This document shows positions 1 to 8,452 of a stretch of DNA of 64,000 bases, piece after piece (position 1 is the first letter of the stretch; every line of letters begins with the position of its first letter). The stretch lies in the NCBI RefSeq assembly GCF_037154075.1, contig NZ_JBANRJ010000006.1, positions 1 through 64,000 of the forward strand, in the 5' to 3' direction. The notes beneath the pieces were generated by a model that was not told the origin of the DNA, ran no database searches, and worked only from the letters and a program-made list of their open reading frames with translations. The position numbers and the translations under genes are program-made. Source of the DNA: Sphingobium aromaticiconvertens (GTDB lineage: Bacteria > Pseudomonadota > Alphaproteobacteria > Sphingomonadales > Sphingomonadaceae).

Positions 1-1
1 C

Positions 2-280
2 CTTAACCTGGCCGAGGTCGTGACCAAGCTCCAGGACCGCGGTTTCACCGACGCCGAGATTGACGAAGCCCTCTCGCTGCTCGACCTTGATGTGCGTCCT
101 TTTGACGAAGTGTGTGCGATCCTCGCCGGCAAGCTGCGTGGTACCACACGTCACGCGGGTCTGTCGCTCGGTGACCGGGCGTGCCTCGCCCTGGCGCAGT
201 CGCTAGGAGCCACCGCGCTGACCACCGACCGCGCCTGGGACGCTCTCGATATCGGCATCCGCATCGAACTCGCGCGCTGA
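2..280 (+). CDS. PIN-domain protein, VapC-like toxin (C-terminal part)
   Basis: This is the C-terminal part of a PIN-domain protein; the reading frame is open to the left edge, so the start lies outside the window. Visible PIN signatures are NLAEV near the left edge, an acidic residue in SLGDRACLALA and another in LTTDRAWD, which match the later metal-binding acidic positions of the family. VapC proteins are Mg-dependent RNases that cleave tRNA or rRNA and are neutralised by a VapB partner. VapB would be expected just upstream, outside the window. The stop lies 2 nt before the next start codon, so it may be co-transcribed with the recombinase. Confidence 0.75.
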   Translation, partial: LNLAEVVTKLQDRGFTDAEIDEALSLLDLDVRPFDEVCAILAGKLRGTTRHAGLSLGDRACLALAQSLGATALTTDRAWDALDIGIRIELAR

Positions 281-282
281 TC

Positions 283-1299
283 ATGGCCAACAACCTCCCC
301 ATCCCGTTGGAGCAAGGCGCGTTGCCGGACATGCTGCAAGCGGAAGTCGCGCGCGCGGCCGAATATGCCAAGGCCTCAAGGTCGCCGGCGACCCGGCGGG
401 CCTACGCTTCGGACTGGGAAATTTTCACGCTTTGGTGCGACGAGCGAGGCATCGAGAGCCTGCCCGCCACCCCTGCGGCGGTCGCGATTTTCCTGTCGTC
501 GCAGGCCGACAGCGGTCTGAAGAAGCCGACCATCGGCCGCAGGCTTGCCGCCATCGGCTATCATCACCGCCAGGCCGGGTTCGATCCACCGCAGGAACGG
601 ACGGGCGGCGCGGCGATCAAGCTGGTGCTGGAAGGCATTCGCAACGAGAAAAAGCACGAGCGTCCGGACCGCAAGCGCCCGGCGGACGCCGACATGCTGC
701 GCGACATGCTCCGGACCATCGAGGGCGATGATCTGCGCGCGACCCGGGACCGCGCGGTGCTCGCGATCGGCATGGCCGCGGCGCTGCGGCGGTCCGAACT
801 GGTCGCGCTGCAGACCAACCACGTCGAACTCACCGCCGAGGGCCTGCGTCTGCTGATCGGCCATTCGAAAACCGATCAGGCGGGCGAAGGCGCGACCATC
901 GCGATCCCCGAAGGCCGGCGTATCCGGCCCAAGGCGCTGCTGCTGGCGTGGACGAACGCCGCGCTGGAGGCGGCGCACCGTTTCAATGACCCGCGCATCA
1001 GCTTCGAGGACGGGCCGCTCTTCCGGCGCCTCACCCGCAGTGGGGGGCTGACCGCCAATCCCATGTCGGACCGCGCGGTCGCGCGTCTGGTGCAACGCTG
1101 CGCGGCGGCGGCCGGGTTTGATCCCACCGATTATGCCGGCCATTCGTTGCGGTCGGGCTTTCTTACCGAAGCAGCGCGACAGGGCGCGAGCATCTTCAAG
1201 ATGCGCGATGTCAGCCGGCATAAGTCGGTGCAGGTGCTGTCGGATTATGTGCGCGATTTCGAGATGTTCCGCGACCATGCGGGCGCGAAGTTTCTATAG
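283..1299 (+). CDS. tyrosine recombinase / site-specific integrase
   Basis: A 338-residue phage-integrase-family recombinase. The ATG at 283 is preferred over earlier in-frame starts because those lie inside the PIN gene, and MANNLPIPLEQ is followed by a typical SAM-like core-binding domain (residues about 20-110). Catalytic motifs are visible: R in ALRRSELVAL (about residue 170), HSLRSG (about 287), SRHKS (about 312) and the Tyr nucleophile in LSDYVRD (about 322). It cuts and rejoins DNA at specific sites, so it may be an integrase for a mobile element at the left edge. No attachment site was recognised nearby. It is unrelated in sequence to the three recombinases of the RIT element at 44.6-48.2 kb. 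Confidence 0.9.
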   Translation: MANNLPIPLEQGALPDMLQAEVARAAEYAKASRSPATRRAYASDWEIFTLWCDERGIESLPATPAAVAIFLSSQADSGLKKPTIGRRLAAIGYHHRQAGFDPPQERTGGAAIKLVLEGIRNEKKHERPDRKRPADADMLRDMLRTIEGDDLRATRDRAVLAIGMAAALRRSELVALQTNHVELTAEGLRLLIGHSKTDQAGEGATIAIPEGRRIRPKALLLAWTNAALEAAHRFNDPRISFEDGPLFRRLTRSGGLTANPMSDRAVARLVQRCAAAAGFDPTDYAGHSLRSGFLTEAARQGASIFKMRDVSRHKSVQVLSDYVRDFEMFRDHAGAKFL

Positions 1300-1335
1300 A
1301 GGGTCTTGGCCATATTGAGATGGACGGTGACACGC

Positions 1336-2532
1336 ATGACTGAGAACGCCGAACGGGATCGCGTCGCCGAAACGCCGACCGCCCTCCAGGGCAGCTTCCG
1401 GCTGCTTTTCACCGGCGGAGCGCTCTGGGCGCTGGTCGTCGTGGCGCTTTGGGTCGGTGCCTTGGACGGGGCGTGGACCCTGCCGACCGCGATGGAACCC
1501 CTCGTCTGGCACCAGCATGAGATGCTGTTCGGGTATCTCGGCGCGGTCATCGCCGGGTTCCTGAGCGCGGCAATCCCCAACTGGACCGGGCGGCCGGTGG
1601 TGACGGGGTGGCCGGTGGCGGCGTTCGTCGGCCTGTGGGCCGCCGCCCGGCTGGCGGTGCTGTTCTCCGCCTATGTGCCGCCGCTCGTCGGCGCCGTGCT
1701 CGACGTCGGTTTTCTGCTGGCGCTGCTCGGCTATGCGGCGTGGCAGATCTTCGCGGCCGGCAACCGCAACAAGCCGATCCTGATCGTCCTGCTGCTGTTC
1801 GCCGCCGCCTGCGGGCTGGATCATGCCGCGGCGATGGGGCTGACGACTGACCCGGCTATCGGCATACGGGCCGGTTTCGCGCTGGTCCTCATGCTGATCG
1901 CGATCATCGGCGGGCGGATCATCCCGGCCTTCACCCGCAACTGGCTGACCCGGCAGGGCCACACCGATGGGTTGCCGACGATGGCCAACCGATTCGATCA
2001 CGCGGTGCTTGCGATCACGGCGATCGCGCTGGCCGGCTGGGTATTCGCACTCGCGGCGCATCCGGTGGCCTGGCTGCTGCTTGTCGCCGGCGCATTGCAT
2101 GCCGTGCGGTTGACCCGTTGGGCCGGGCTGTGCGCGGCGGCGGACCCGTTGGTGTTCGTCCTGCACGTCGCCTACGCTTGGCTACCGGCGGGTTTGCTGC
2201 TGCTCGGCGCCGCCGCCCTATGGCCGATCGTACCCGTATCGAGCGCGATGCACGCGCTGGGCGCCGGCGCGATGGCGACGATGACACTGGCGGTCATGAC
2301 GCGGGCGACGCGTGGTCATACCGGCCGCCCACTAGAAGCGGATGGGGCGACGGTCGCCATCTATGTGCTGGTCAATCTGGGGGCGCTGCTGCGGGTCGCC
2401 GCTCCACTGCTGCCGTTCGACTATATGCTGAGCGTTCGTCTGGCCGGCGGCCTATGGGGCGGCGCATTCCTGTTGTTCGTGCTGGTATATGGTCGGATGG
2501 CGTTGCGACGCCCCGCCAAGGGCCAAGCCTGA
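1336..2532 (+). CDS. nnrS: NnrS family heme/copper membrane protein
   Basis: A 398-residue polytopic membrane protein with about 12 hydrophobic segments. The family marks visible are an early WHQHEMLFGY segment, GGRIIPAFTRNWL in the middle, and the late TRATRGHTGRPL segment, all of which carry the His/Arg residues conserved in NnrS. NnrS proteins are heme- and copper-containing inner membrane proteins that ease nitric oxide stress, usually under control of NO or oxygen regulators. The ATG at 1336 is chosen over an in-frame TTG at 1306. The gene stops directly against the stop of the convergent cupin gene. Its company (cbb3 oxidase, Rrf2 regulator, Usp proteins) fits a low-oxygen or nitrosative stress block. 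Confidence 0.92.
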   Translation: MTENAERDRVAETPTALQGSFRLLFTGGALWALVVVALWVGALDGAWTLPTAMEPLVWHQHEMLFGYLGAVIAGFLSAAIPNWTGRPVVTGWPVAAFVGLWAAARLAVLFSAYVPPLVGAVLDVGFLLALLGYAAWQIFAAGNRNKPILIVLLLFAAACGLDHAAAMGLTTDPAIGIRAGFALVLMLIAIIGGRIIPAFTRNWLTRQGHTDGLPTMANRFDHAVLAITAIALAGWVFALAAHPVAWLLLVAGALHAVRLTRWAGLCAAADPLVFVLHVAYAWLPAGLLLLGAAALWPIVPVSSAMHALGAGAMATMTLAVMTRATRGHTGRPLEADGATVAIYVLVNLGALLRVAAPLLPFDYMLSVRLAGGLWGGAFLLFVLVYGRMALRRPAKGQA

Positions 2533-2868
2533 TCACTGCGCCGGCCGCGTGTCGAACAAGATCGTGAGCAGCAGCCGCGCATCTTCGACGCCCTGAACGG
2601 AATGCTGATCGCCGCGCTCCAGATAGATCCAATCCCCAGCGCCAAGTTCGATATCCGATGGACCCAGCGTGACCCGGCCTTCCAGGCAATGCAGCGTCAG
2701 ATAACCGGAAACATGATGTGGCGGTATGGTCGATCCTGCGGGAACGACGAGGTGAATGGCCTCGAACCGATCCGATTTGACCAGCGCGGCCGTCCCGCTG
2801 GCGCCTCGTTCTGGCGCCAGTGATGGAAGATGAATCACTTCGCCGGGCTTTGCATGCTGGAGCGCCAT
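2533..2868 (-). CDS. cupin domain protein
   Basis: A 111-residue single cupin domain. Motif 1 is recognisable in VVPAGSTIPPHHVSGYLTLHCLEG and motif 2 in LGAGDWIYLERGDQHSVQG, with His residues at the usual metal positions (HH in motif 1, H in motif 2). Small cupins of this kind are metal-binding beta-barrels of varied or unknown role, often found beside stress genes. It is convergent with nnrS with no gap between the stop codons. The substrate cannot be told from sequence. Confidence 0.85.
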   Translation of the reverse strand: MALQHAKPGEVIHLPSLAPERGASGTAALVKSDRFEAIHLVVPAGSTIPPHHVSGYLTLHCLEGRVTLGPSDIELGAGDWIYLERGDQHSVQGVEDARLLLTILFDTRPAQ

Positions 2869-3035
2869 TATCAGATCCCTTCAAGATATTCTTATGCCAT
2901 CATATCCGGCAACGCGCGAACGACGTGGAAGTCACCGGCGACACTGAATACTGAAGACGCCTGCACGCACTGTAAGCACTCGGGGCCTGGAACGGATACG
3001 CCAAAGCGCTCGTTACTCTGGCGAACGAGGAGACT

Positions 3036-3245
3036 ATGGCGAAATATTCCAAGGGCGACCATGTAAGCTGGAATTCCGAGGCCGAACGGGTGAGCGGCAG
3101 GATCATCAAGGTGCATGAACGGGATTTCGATTATAAAGGCCATCGGCATCACGCCTCGGAGGAGGCGCCGCAATATGAGATCGCCAGCGACAAAACCGAC
3201 CACATCGCGGCGCACAAGGAAGACGCACTGAAAAAGATCGACTGA
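3036..3245 (+). CDS. DUF2945 / HVA1-type TUDOR domain protein
   Basis: A 69-residue basic protein that begins MAKYSKGDHVSWNSEAERVSGRI. The phrase KGDxVSWNSxxGxxxGxI and the ending HKEDALKKI are characteristic of the DUF2945 (hypervirulence-associated TUDOR) family. The function is unknown; a small beta-barrel that binds nucleic acid or protein is likely. Its TGA overlaps the ATG of the next gene by one base, so the two are translationally coupled. A GAGGAG Shine-Dalgarno sequence lies just upstream. Confidence 0.88.
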   Translation: MAKYSKGDHVSWNSEAERVSGRIIKVHERDFDYKGHRHHASEEAPQYEIASDKTDHIAAHKEDALKKID

Positions 3246-3793
3246 TGGCGGCCCCTTTCACGACTATCGGCCATTCGAACCGCAGCCTCGAAGAGTTCCT
3301 TGATATGCTGCGTGAGGCGCAGGTCGGGCTGCTGGTTGACGTGCGATCCTTTCCGAAATCGCGCAGCAATCCCGTCTTCAATATCGACCGCCTGCCGGCG
3401 AATCTGGCGAAGGTCCAGATCGGCTACCGGCACTGCCCGGAATTGGGCGGCCGTCGCCCGAAGCAATCCGGAGCGGATGAACGGCTCAACGCCTTGTGGC
3501 GGGTGCAGAGCTTCCACAATTATGCCGATTATGCCTTGGGGGAGACATTCGGCGACGCCCTCGACACGCTCGTTCGATTAGGCAGCGAACGGCGGCTGGC
3601 ATTGATGTGCTCGGAAGCGGTCTGGTGGCGATGCCACCGGCGCATCATTGCGGACTATCTCCTTTTGAACGGTCACGCCGTCGATCACCTCATGGGGCCG
3701 GGCCGGGTAGAACCGGCCAAGCCTACGCCGGGCGCCCAACGAACCGAACCGGGGAAGGTGATCTATCCTCGCGGCGCGGAGCTTCGCGAATAG
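3245..3793 (+). CDS. DUF488 family protein
   Basis: A 182-residue DUF488 protein. The N-terminal TIGHSNRSLEEFLDML and VDVRSFPKSRSNPVFN, and the later LALMCSEAVWWRCHRRIIADYL with its conserved Cys residues, are hallmarks of the family. DUF488 proteins are conserved but biochemically poorly defined and are often linked to stress islands in proteobacteria. It is coupled to the DUF2945 gene by a one-base TGATG overlap, which supports a two-gene operon. Confidence 0.9.
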   Translation: MAAPFTTIGHSNRSLEEFLDMLREAQVGLLVDVRSFPKSRSNPVFNIDRLPANLAKVQIGYRHCPELGGRRPKQSGADERLNALWRVQSFHNYADYALGETFGDALDTLVRLGSERRLALMCSEAVWWRCHRRIIADYLLLNGHAVDHLMGPGRVEPAKPTPGAQRTEPGKVIYPRGAELRE

Positions 3794-4078
3794 ACGCCGG
3801 GTTTCCGCACGAACCACCATGCTATGGTGCAGTTACGGCCTCATGCTCTCGGTCCGAGGGGCAGCCTAGTCGTCGTCGCCCGGACCCGGCGTTCACCCCC
3901 GCAAGCTCCCCGGTTTCGCCGAAAGCAGCATGATCGTGAATCGAACCACCCATCCGGACGTCGTGCACAAGCTGGCGCGGCCATCCTCGGCTCCACTGCC
4001 GCGCCAGCGCGTCCTTCTACCGCACCTTCGCCCTTGATCCGCAGAACGTAGCCGGCCGGCCGCTGCTTGAGGCGGAGC
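3794..4078. other. intergenic region between convergent genes, no gene seen
   Basis: About 285 bases between the DUF488 gene and the convergent pfkB gene. Reading frames here are short and have no recognisable motif. I see no strong stem-loop with a T-run and no tRNA-like fold. Confidence 0.5.
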
Positions 4079-5011
4079 CTAGGGGATCTGGGCCACGCGC
4101 TCGTATAGCTGACGGATGTCGTCGGGTCTGGCGAGATCATGGCCCGGGCTCATCACCGCGGCTGCGCCGGCGGCGATACCGAAGCGGAAGGCATCGCTGA
4201 TGTCCCATCCGAGCGAAATGGCGAAAACCATGGCTGACAGAAAGCTGTCGCCCGCGCCGACGGCGCTCTTGGCTTCGATGCCGACCGCGGGAAGGTGCAG
4301 TTGCCGGCCCGCTGACGCGAGGAGCGCGCCTTCGTGCCCCATCGTTACCGCAACATGCGCGGCCTGCCCTTTGTCGACGATTTCCATGGCCGCACCGGCC
4401 ACGGAGTCCTGGTCCAGGAGATCACGCCCGGTCAACTGCCGCAATTCACCGATGCTGGGCTTGACCAGAAAGACGCCGCCTTCGGCAAGGCCGCCCCGCA
4501 GTCCCGGGCCTGAGCTATCGAGGACAACCGGAATGTTACGCCGGGCCATCAGAGCGACGAGGCGGCCATAGAAATCGTCGGGGACACCGGGCGGAAGCGA
4601 GCCGCTCGCAACCATATAGTCGCACTGGGCGTCTTCCAGCTGCTTGAGACATTGCTGCCATTCGCCCGGTTCGATGAAGGGCCCCGGAGGAACGAACCGA
4701 TACTCCTTTCCGCTTTCGCGTTCGAGCACCGCGGCCGCGACCCGGGTATGGCCCTTGATCGGAATGCGATTGCGCACGAGTTGGTGGAGGTCGAGGAGGC
4801 CGTCCAGCGCATGGCCGGTCGCGCCGCCAGAGAGATAGTAGCTCCGGGCATTACCGCCGAGCCGGACGAAGACACGGGCGACGTTGATGCCTCCGCCGCC
4901 CGGCTCGTAAAATTCAGACTTGGTCCGCATCTTGCGCGTGTGGAAGACATGATCGACTTCATAGGCGACGTCGATCGTCGGGTTCAGCGTCAGGGTGGCG
5001 ATGCTCATCAT
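4079..5011 (-). CDS. pfkB: 6-phosphofructokinase 2-like (PfkB family) sugar kinase
   Basis: About 310 residues of a PfkB/ribokinase-fold kinase. It closely follows E. coli Pfk-2 along its length: TLTLNPTIDVAYEV at the start, the EPGGGGINVAR sugar-binding segment, SGSLPPGVP, VDSSG, LVKPSIGEL and the catalytic GAGDS motif (about residue 255) with the anion-hole Gly. It should phosphorylate fructose 6-phosphate or a related sugar phosphate with ATP in the cytosol. The start at MMSIATLTL (5011 or 5008) matches family N-termini; a longer frame begins at 5062. Pfk-2 type kinases sit beside Usp genes in many hypoxia regulons (established for other bacteria), and the context here is similar. Confidence 0.88.
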   Translation of the reverse strand: MMSIATLTLNPTIDVAYEVDHVFHTRKMRTKSEFYEPGGGGINVARVFVRLGGNARSYYLSGGATGHALDGLLDLHQLVRNRIPIKGHTRVAAAVLERESGKEYRFVPPGPFIEPGEWQQCLKQLEDAQCDYMVASGSLPPGVPDDFYGRLVALMARRNIPVVLDSSGPGLRGGLAEGGVFLVKPSIGELRQLTGRDLLDQDSVAGAAMEIVDKGQAAHVAVTMGHEGALLASAGRQLHLPAVGIEAKSAVGAGDSFLSAMVFAISLGWDISDAFRFGIAAGAAAVMSPGHDLARPDDIRQLYERVAQIP

Positions 5012-5059
5012 GCAGCTATTGAAGGGTGCAGCGGCCCGTCGGTCTATCCGCAATTTCCC

Positions 5060-5091
5060 CATGTCGGTCAGGCCCCTGCCTGACCGACATG
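5060..5091. promoter_or_regulatory. perfect 14-bp inverted repeat in divergent promoter region
   Basis: CATGTCGGTCAGGC at 5060-5073 is followed by a 4-nt loop and its exact reverse complement at 5078-5091. It sits between the divergent pfkB (start 5011) and beta-CASP (start 5183) genes. No T-run follows on either side, so an operator or mRNA hairpin is more likely than a terminator. It overlaps a longer in-frame start option of pfkB at 5062. Confidence 0.6.
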
Positions 5092-5182
5092 GAGAGCGCA
5101 TCCGTTCACCTTCGCGCGAAAGCAGTCCTGCGCGCCCACTAAGGATAATCTCTCATAGCAGAGGCGCTGGGCGCGACTAAGG

Positions 5183-6826
5183 ATGTCAACGAAACAGGAC
5201 CAACAGGCCGGAGCATGCGCAGTGACGAGTAACGAGCCCAAGATCACCTTCCACGGCGCCGCGGGGACAGTCACGGGGTCGTGCATGGAACTGGAATTTG
5301 AAGACCGTACGATCCTCATCGACTGCGGCCTGTTCCAGGGACCCCGAACACTCGAAACGCTCAATCGCGAGCCTTTTTCGTTCGATGCGCACAAGGTCGC
5401 TGCGGTCGTCCTCACGCATGCGCATATCGACCACAGCGGTCTGCTGCCAAAACTCGTCGCCGAGGGCTTTCGGGGGCCGATCTACGCGACGACGCAAACG
5501 CGCGATCTTCTCTACCACATGCTGCCTGATGCTGGACGCATCCAGGAGAGCGAAGCGGAACGCCGGAACCGCCGCAAAGACCGCAAGGACGAGGATCCGA
5601 TCGAGCCGATCTACACCGAGGCCGATTCCAAAGCAGCCTATGATCAGATCGAGACGATCGCGATGAACCAGTGGTTCCAGCCCGCGCGGGGGTTCACGGC
5701 CCGGTTGTGGAATGCTGGCCACATCCTCGGCTCAACCTCCGTCGAGCTGCAAGTAGGCGAAACGCGCCTGCTCTTTTCAGGCGATCTTGGCCCCGATCAC
5801 AAGGCCTTCCACGCCGATCCCGAGGGGCCATCAGGGCTCGATCATGTGATTTGCGAAAGCACTTACGGCGACCGGGTCCGAGAGGACCTGACGCTCGAGC
5901 AGCGGCGCACGCTCCTGGAAGCCGAGATCAAGGCTGCGCTGACGCGCGGCGGCAATCTCGTCATCCCGGTATTCGCCCTGGAGCGGACGCAGGAGCTGCT
6001 TCTCGACATCGCCACGCTCATCAATACCGGGCGCCTGGCGCATCCGCAGGTGTTCATCGACTCTCCCCTTGCGACGCGGGCGACCGAGGTGTTCGCGAAG
6101 CATGCCAGCGAGCTCGAGGACATGGGCTCGGGCGAGATCTTCCACCATCCGTCCTTCCACTATGTCCTGAACAGCATGGAATCGATGCGGTTGAACAGCC
6201 TGTCCGGCGCAATCATCATGGCGGCTTCGGGAATGTGCGAGGCCGGGCGCATCCGCCACCACCTGCGGCATAACCTGGGACGGCGGGAATCGACGATATT
6301 GTTCGTCGGATTCCAGGCGGCCGGGTCGCTGGGACGGACAATTCTCGATGGTGTCAACCGCGTGCGGATCTGGGGGCAGGACGTTGCCGTCCGAGCCCAG
6401 ATCCGCCGGATCGACACCTACTCGGCGCATGCCGACCAGCAGGATCTTCAGCTATGGATCAAGGCGCGGCAGCCGATCGAGGGCAGCCTTTTCCTGAGCC
6501 ACGGCGAATCCGGATCTATCGAAACCTTCCGACGGCTGATGCAGGCGGATGAGGCGGCGACATCGATCATCGCGCCGCAGCTGGGCGAAACCTATTCGCT
6601 TCCCGCGCGCGCGCCGGCGCGGCGTCTCAAGACAGGAAACACCGAGTTGCAGGGCGCGGTCGGACGGGACTGGCAGAATGACTACGCGGATTTCTCGATC
6701 CGCCTGAAGAAGGAACTCCAGGGAATGCAGAGCGCCTCTGCGCGGCGCGAAGCGCTCGCGCGGATGTCGGAGGTTCTCCGCTCCTATCAAAGCCATCGCG
6801 ACAAGCGGAAGGCTCGGAACGGCTAG
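5183..6826 (+). CDS. MBL-fold beta-CASP RNA-processing hydrolase
   Basis: A 547-residue metallo-beta-lactamase protein of the beta-CASP RNA-specificity class. The metal motif HAHIDH (about residue 79) is followed by the GHILGS and LLFSGDLG metal segments, a beta-CASP insert with VIPVFALERTQELL, then MAASGMCEAGRIRHHL and the C-terminal TYSAHADQQ and LSHGES motifs. Such proteins are zinc-dependent exo/endonucleases acting on RNA in the cytosol. The start at 5183 is retained; a GTG at 5222 with GGAG upstream is an alternative. The ending, with a charged helix after residue about 490, is a common extension. It is divergent from pfkB. Confidence 0.9.
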   Translation: MSTKQDQQAGACAVTSNEPKITFHGAAGTVTGSCMELEFEDRTILIDCGLFQGPRTLETLNREPFSFDAHKVAAVVLTHAHIDHSGLLPKLVAEGFRGPIYATTQTRDLLYHMLPDAGRIQESEAERRNRRKDRKDEDPIEPIYTEADSKAAYDQIETIAMNQWFQPARGFTARLWNAGHILGSTSVELQVGETRLLFSGDLGPDHKAFHADPEGPSGLDHVICESTYGDRVREDLTLEQRRTLLEAEIKAALTRGGNLVIPVFALERTQELLLDIATLINTGRLAHPQVFIDSPLATRATEVFAKHASELEDMGSGEIFHHPSFHYVLNSMESMRLNSLSGAIIMAASGMCEAGRIRHHLRHNLGRRESTILFVGFQAAGSLGRTILDGVNRVRIWGQDVAVRAQIRRIDTYSAHADQQDLQLWIKARQPIEGSLFLSHGESGSIETFRRLMQADEAATSIIAPQLGETYSLPARAPARRLKTGNTELQGAVGRDWQNDYADFSIRLKKELQGMQSASARREALARMSEVLRSYQSHRDKRKARNG

Positions 6827-6877
6827 AAATTCCCGGCGGCGCTGCAATCGGGGCAGCCGGTACGCGCTTGGGGAGGA

Positions 6878-6891
6878 TTGATCAAAAACAA
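6878..6891 (+). promoter_or_regulatory. possible FNR/FixK box upstream of cytochrome b561
   Basis: TTGATCAAAAACAA matches the FNR/FixK consensus TTGAT-N4-ATCAA at nine of ten fixed positions. It lies about 46 bases before the cytochrome b561 start (6931). Regulation of this block by oxygen through FNR/FixK is expected from the gene content, but only this one convincing site was seen. Confidence 0.4.
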
Positions 6892-6930
6892 TGCATTCTG
6901 TGTCTTTCGTTGCCAAGATCGATCAAAATC

Positions 6931-7491
6931 ATGAGGCCCGCAATGAATTCCAACGATGTCCGTCAGCGCTTTTCCTCGCTGTCGATCACTCTCCACTGGA
7001 TGATGGTTCTGCTGATTTCAGCTGTCTATGCGACCATACTGCTGCGCGAAAACTATCCCAAAGGGACTGACATACGCGAAGGGCTGAAATCCTGGCATTT
7101 CATGCTCGGGCTGGCTGTCTTGGCCTTGGTTATCGCTCGCATCATAGCGCGCGTCATCAAGAGCAAGCCGCCTATCACGCCGGAGCCACCGGTCTGGCAG
7201 GTGCTGCTGGCCAATATAACGCATTTTGCACTCTATGCGTTCATGCTGACGATGCCCATCGCAGGCTGGGTGATCCTGAGTGCGTCCGGCAAAGCAATTC
7301 CGTTCTTCGGGCTGGAACTCCCCGCTCTGGTGGGGCAGAGCAAGGCTTTGGCAGGGCAGGTAAAGGACTTGCACGAGACGGTAGGCTCGATTGGCTATTT
7401 TTTAATCGGCCTGCATGCTCTTGCGGCTCTTTACCATCATTATGTTGTCAAGGACGATACGTTGCGGCGAATGTTGCCGAACCGGCGGTGA
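6931..7491 (+). CDS. cytochrome b561 family protein
   Basis: About 186 residues with four hydrophobic segments. Typical b561 motifs are the early LSITLHWMMVLLI (heme His), SWHFMLGLAVLALVIARI, LYAFMLTMPIAGWVILSASG and the late LIGLHALAALYHHYVVKDDTL with further heme His residues. It is an inner-membrane di-heme electron carrier that exchanges electrons with quinone or ascorbate-like donors. ATG at 6931 gives MRPAMNSNDV; ATG at 6943 is nearly equal. A likely FNR/FixK box lies just upstream. Confidence 0.9.
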   Translation: MRPAMNSNDVRQRFSSLSITLHWMMVLLISAVYATILLRENYPKGTDIREGLKSWHFMLGLAVLALVIARIIARVIKSKPPITPEPPVWQVLLANITHFALYAFMLTMPIAGWVILSASGKAIPFFGLELPALVGQSKALAGQVKDLHETVGSIGYFLIGLHALAALYHHYVVKDDTLRRMLPNRR

Positions 7492-7739
7492 GGCTGGCGG
7501 GCCCGGTCCAGAGCGGGTCGGAACTTACGCAGGCATCCGTGCCAACAGGAATGTCTGCCAGGTACCAACGTCCTGGTTAACGGCGCTCGGGGCGCGTTCG
7601 TCCCAAGAGCATCCAGAACTGTTCGCCCAGTGCTGGGCAAACCTACCGCAACAATGCGCATTTGAAGAGGTCCAGCGCGCCGAGCCAGTCAAATAGGCAA
7701 GCCAACGTCTGCGCACTGCCAACAAGCTATCGTGAACTG

Positions 7740-7869
7740 AGGCGTGCCCGGCCTTTGAGGAGAGGAAGGCGGGAGAGATCGCGATTACCAACAGCCAGTG
7801 GAACAGTCGTTCCCGCAGGTCCCAGACCCTCATCCTTGCTATCTGGCGCGGAGCGAACGTTGTTGTCAT
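7740..7869 (-). pseudogene. remnant of a b-type cytochrome (b561-like) gene, N-terminus only
   Basis: On the minus strand the segment reads MRVWDLRERLFHWLLVIAI, the conserved N-terminal signature of hydrogenase-type or b561-type cytochrome b proteins (VWDxxxRLFHW). After about 40 codons the frame continues into sequence with no family resemblance. Only the first membrane segment survives, so this is a gene remnant. The rest of 7492-8005 holds no recognisable gene. Confidence 0.6.
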
Positions 7870-8005
7870 AGCCTGTTGCCTAGCCTGCTCGACGGTAGTG
7901 CTTAGGTGCTTTGCCGTACGTCAGGTATTTCCCCTAATGATCACTTCCGCTCCAGCGGGTAGAACAGGTGCCTGTTTTCGATCCGCAACTTGGCACGGGG
8001 AAGCG

Positions 8006-8452
8006 ATGTTTAAGAGCATCCTGATGGCGATCGATCTCGATGATCCGACATTCTGGTCACAAGCTATACCGGCAGCCCTCTCCCTGGCGCGCGCGGGCGG
8101 ACCCCGTCTTACGCTGGGAATCGTGATCACCAACTGGGAAGCTATGGCCGACCAATGGTCGCCTGCAAGCTATCGGGTAAGGATCGAAATTGCTCGCGTT
8201 CGTTTGTGCAGCCTGGCCGATGGATGTGGTCATGAGCCTCACGACGTAATGGTTGGCGGCGGCCGCATCGGCCCGGCAATCTTGGAGCTCGCCGGCAGGG
8301 CCGACGCCGATCTCATCGTTCTAGCCGCTCATTGGCCGGGTCTTCGCGATTACGTTATAAGGGGGGAACGCGGCGCATGCGGTCAGCCACGCGCCTTGCT
8401 CAGTCCTCGTCGTGCAGAAGTGACAAAGCCTAATCAGGATCTCGGCGGATGA
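8006..8452 (+). CDS. universal stress protein, C-terminus frameshifted
   Basis: The N-terminal MFKSILMAIDLDDP and the ADLIVLAAHWPGLRDYVI stretch identify a single-domain UspA protein. After YVI the frame departs from the family. The expected ending (GGNAAHAVSHAPCSVLVV then stop) is present one frame over, finishing at the TGA 8421-8423. A single-base indel therefore lies at about 8357-8366, next to a run of six G. As written, the frame ends at 8452 and overlaps the ATG of the next gene by four bases. Either the gene is broken or the homopolymer was miscalled. Usp proteins bind ATP and support survival in stress. Confidence 0.75.
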   Translation: MFKSILMAIDLDDPTFWSQAIPAALSLARAGGPRLTLGIVITNWEAMADQWSPASYRVRIEIARVRLCSLADGCGHEPHDVMVGGGRIGPAILELAGRADADLIVLAAHWPGLRDYVIRGERGACGQPRALLSPRRAEVTKPNQDLGG

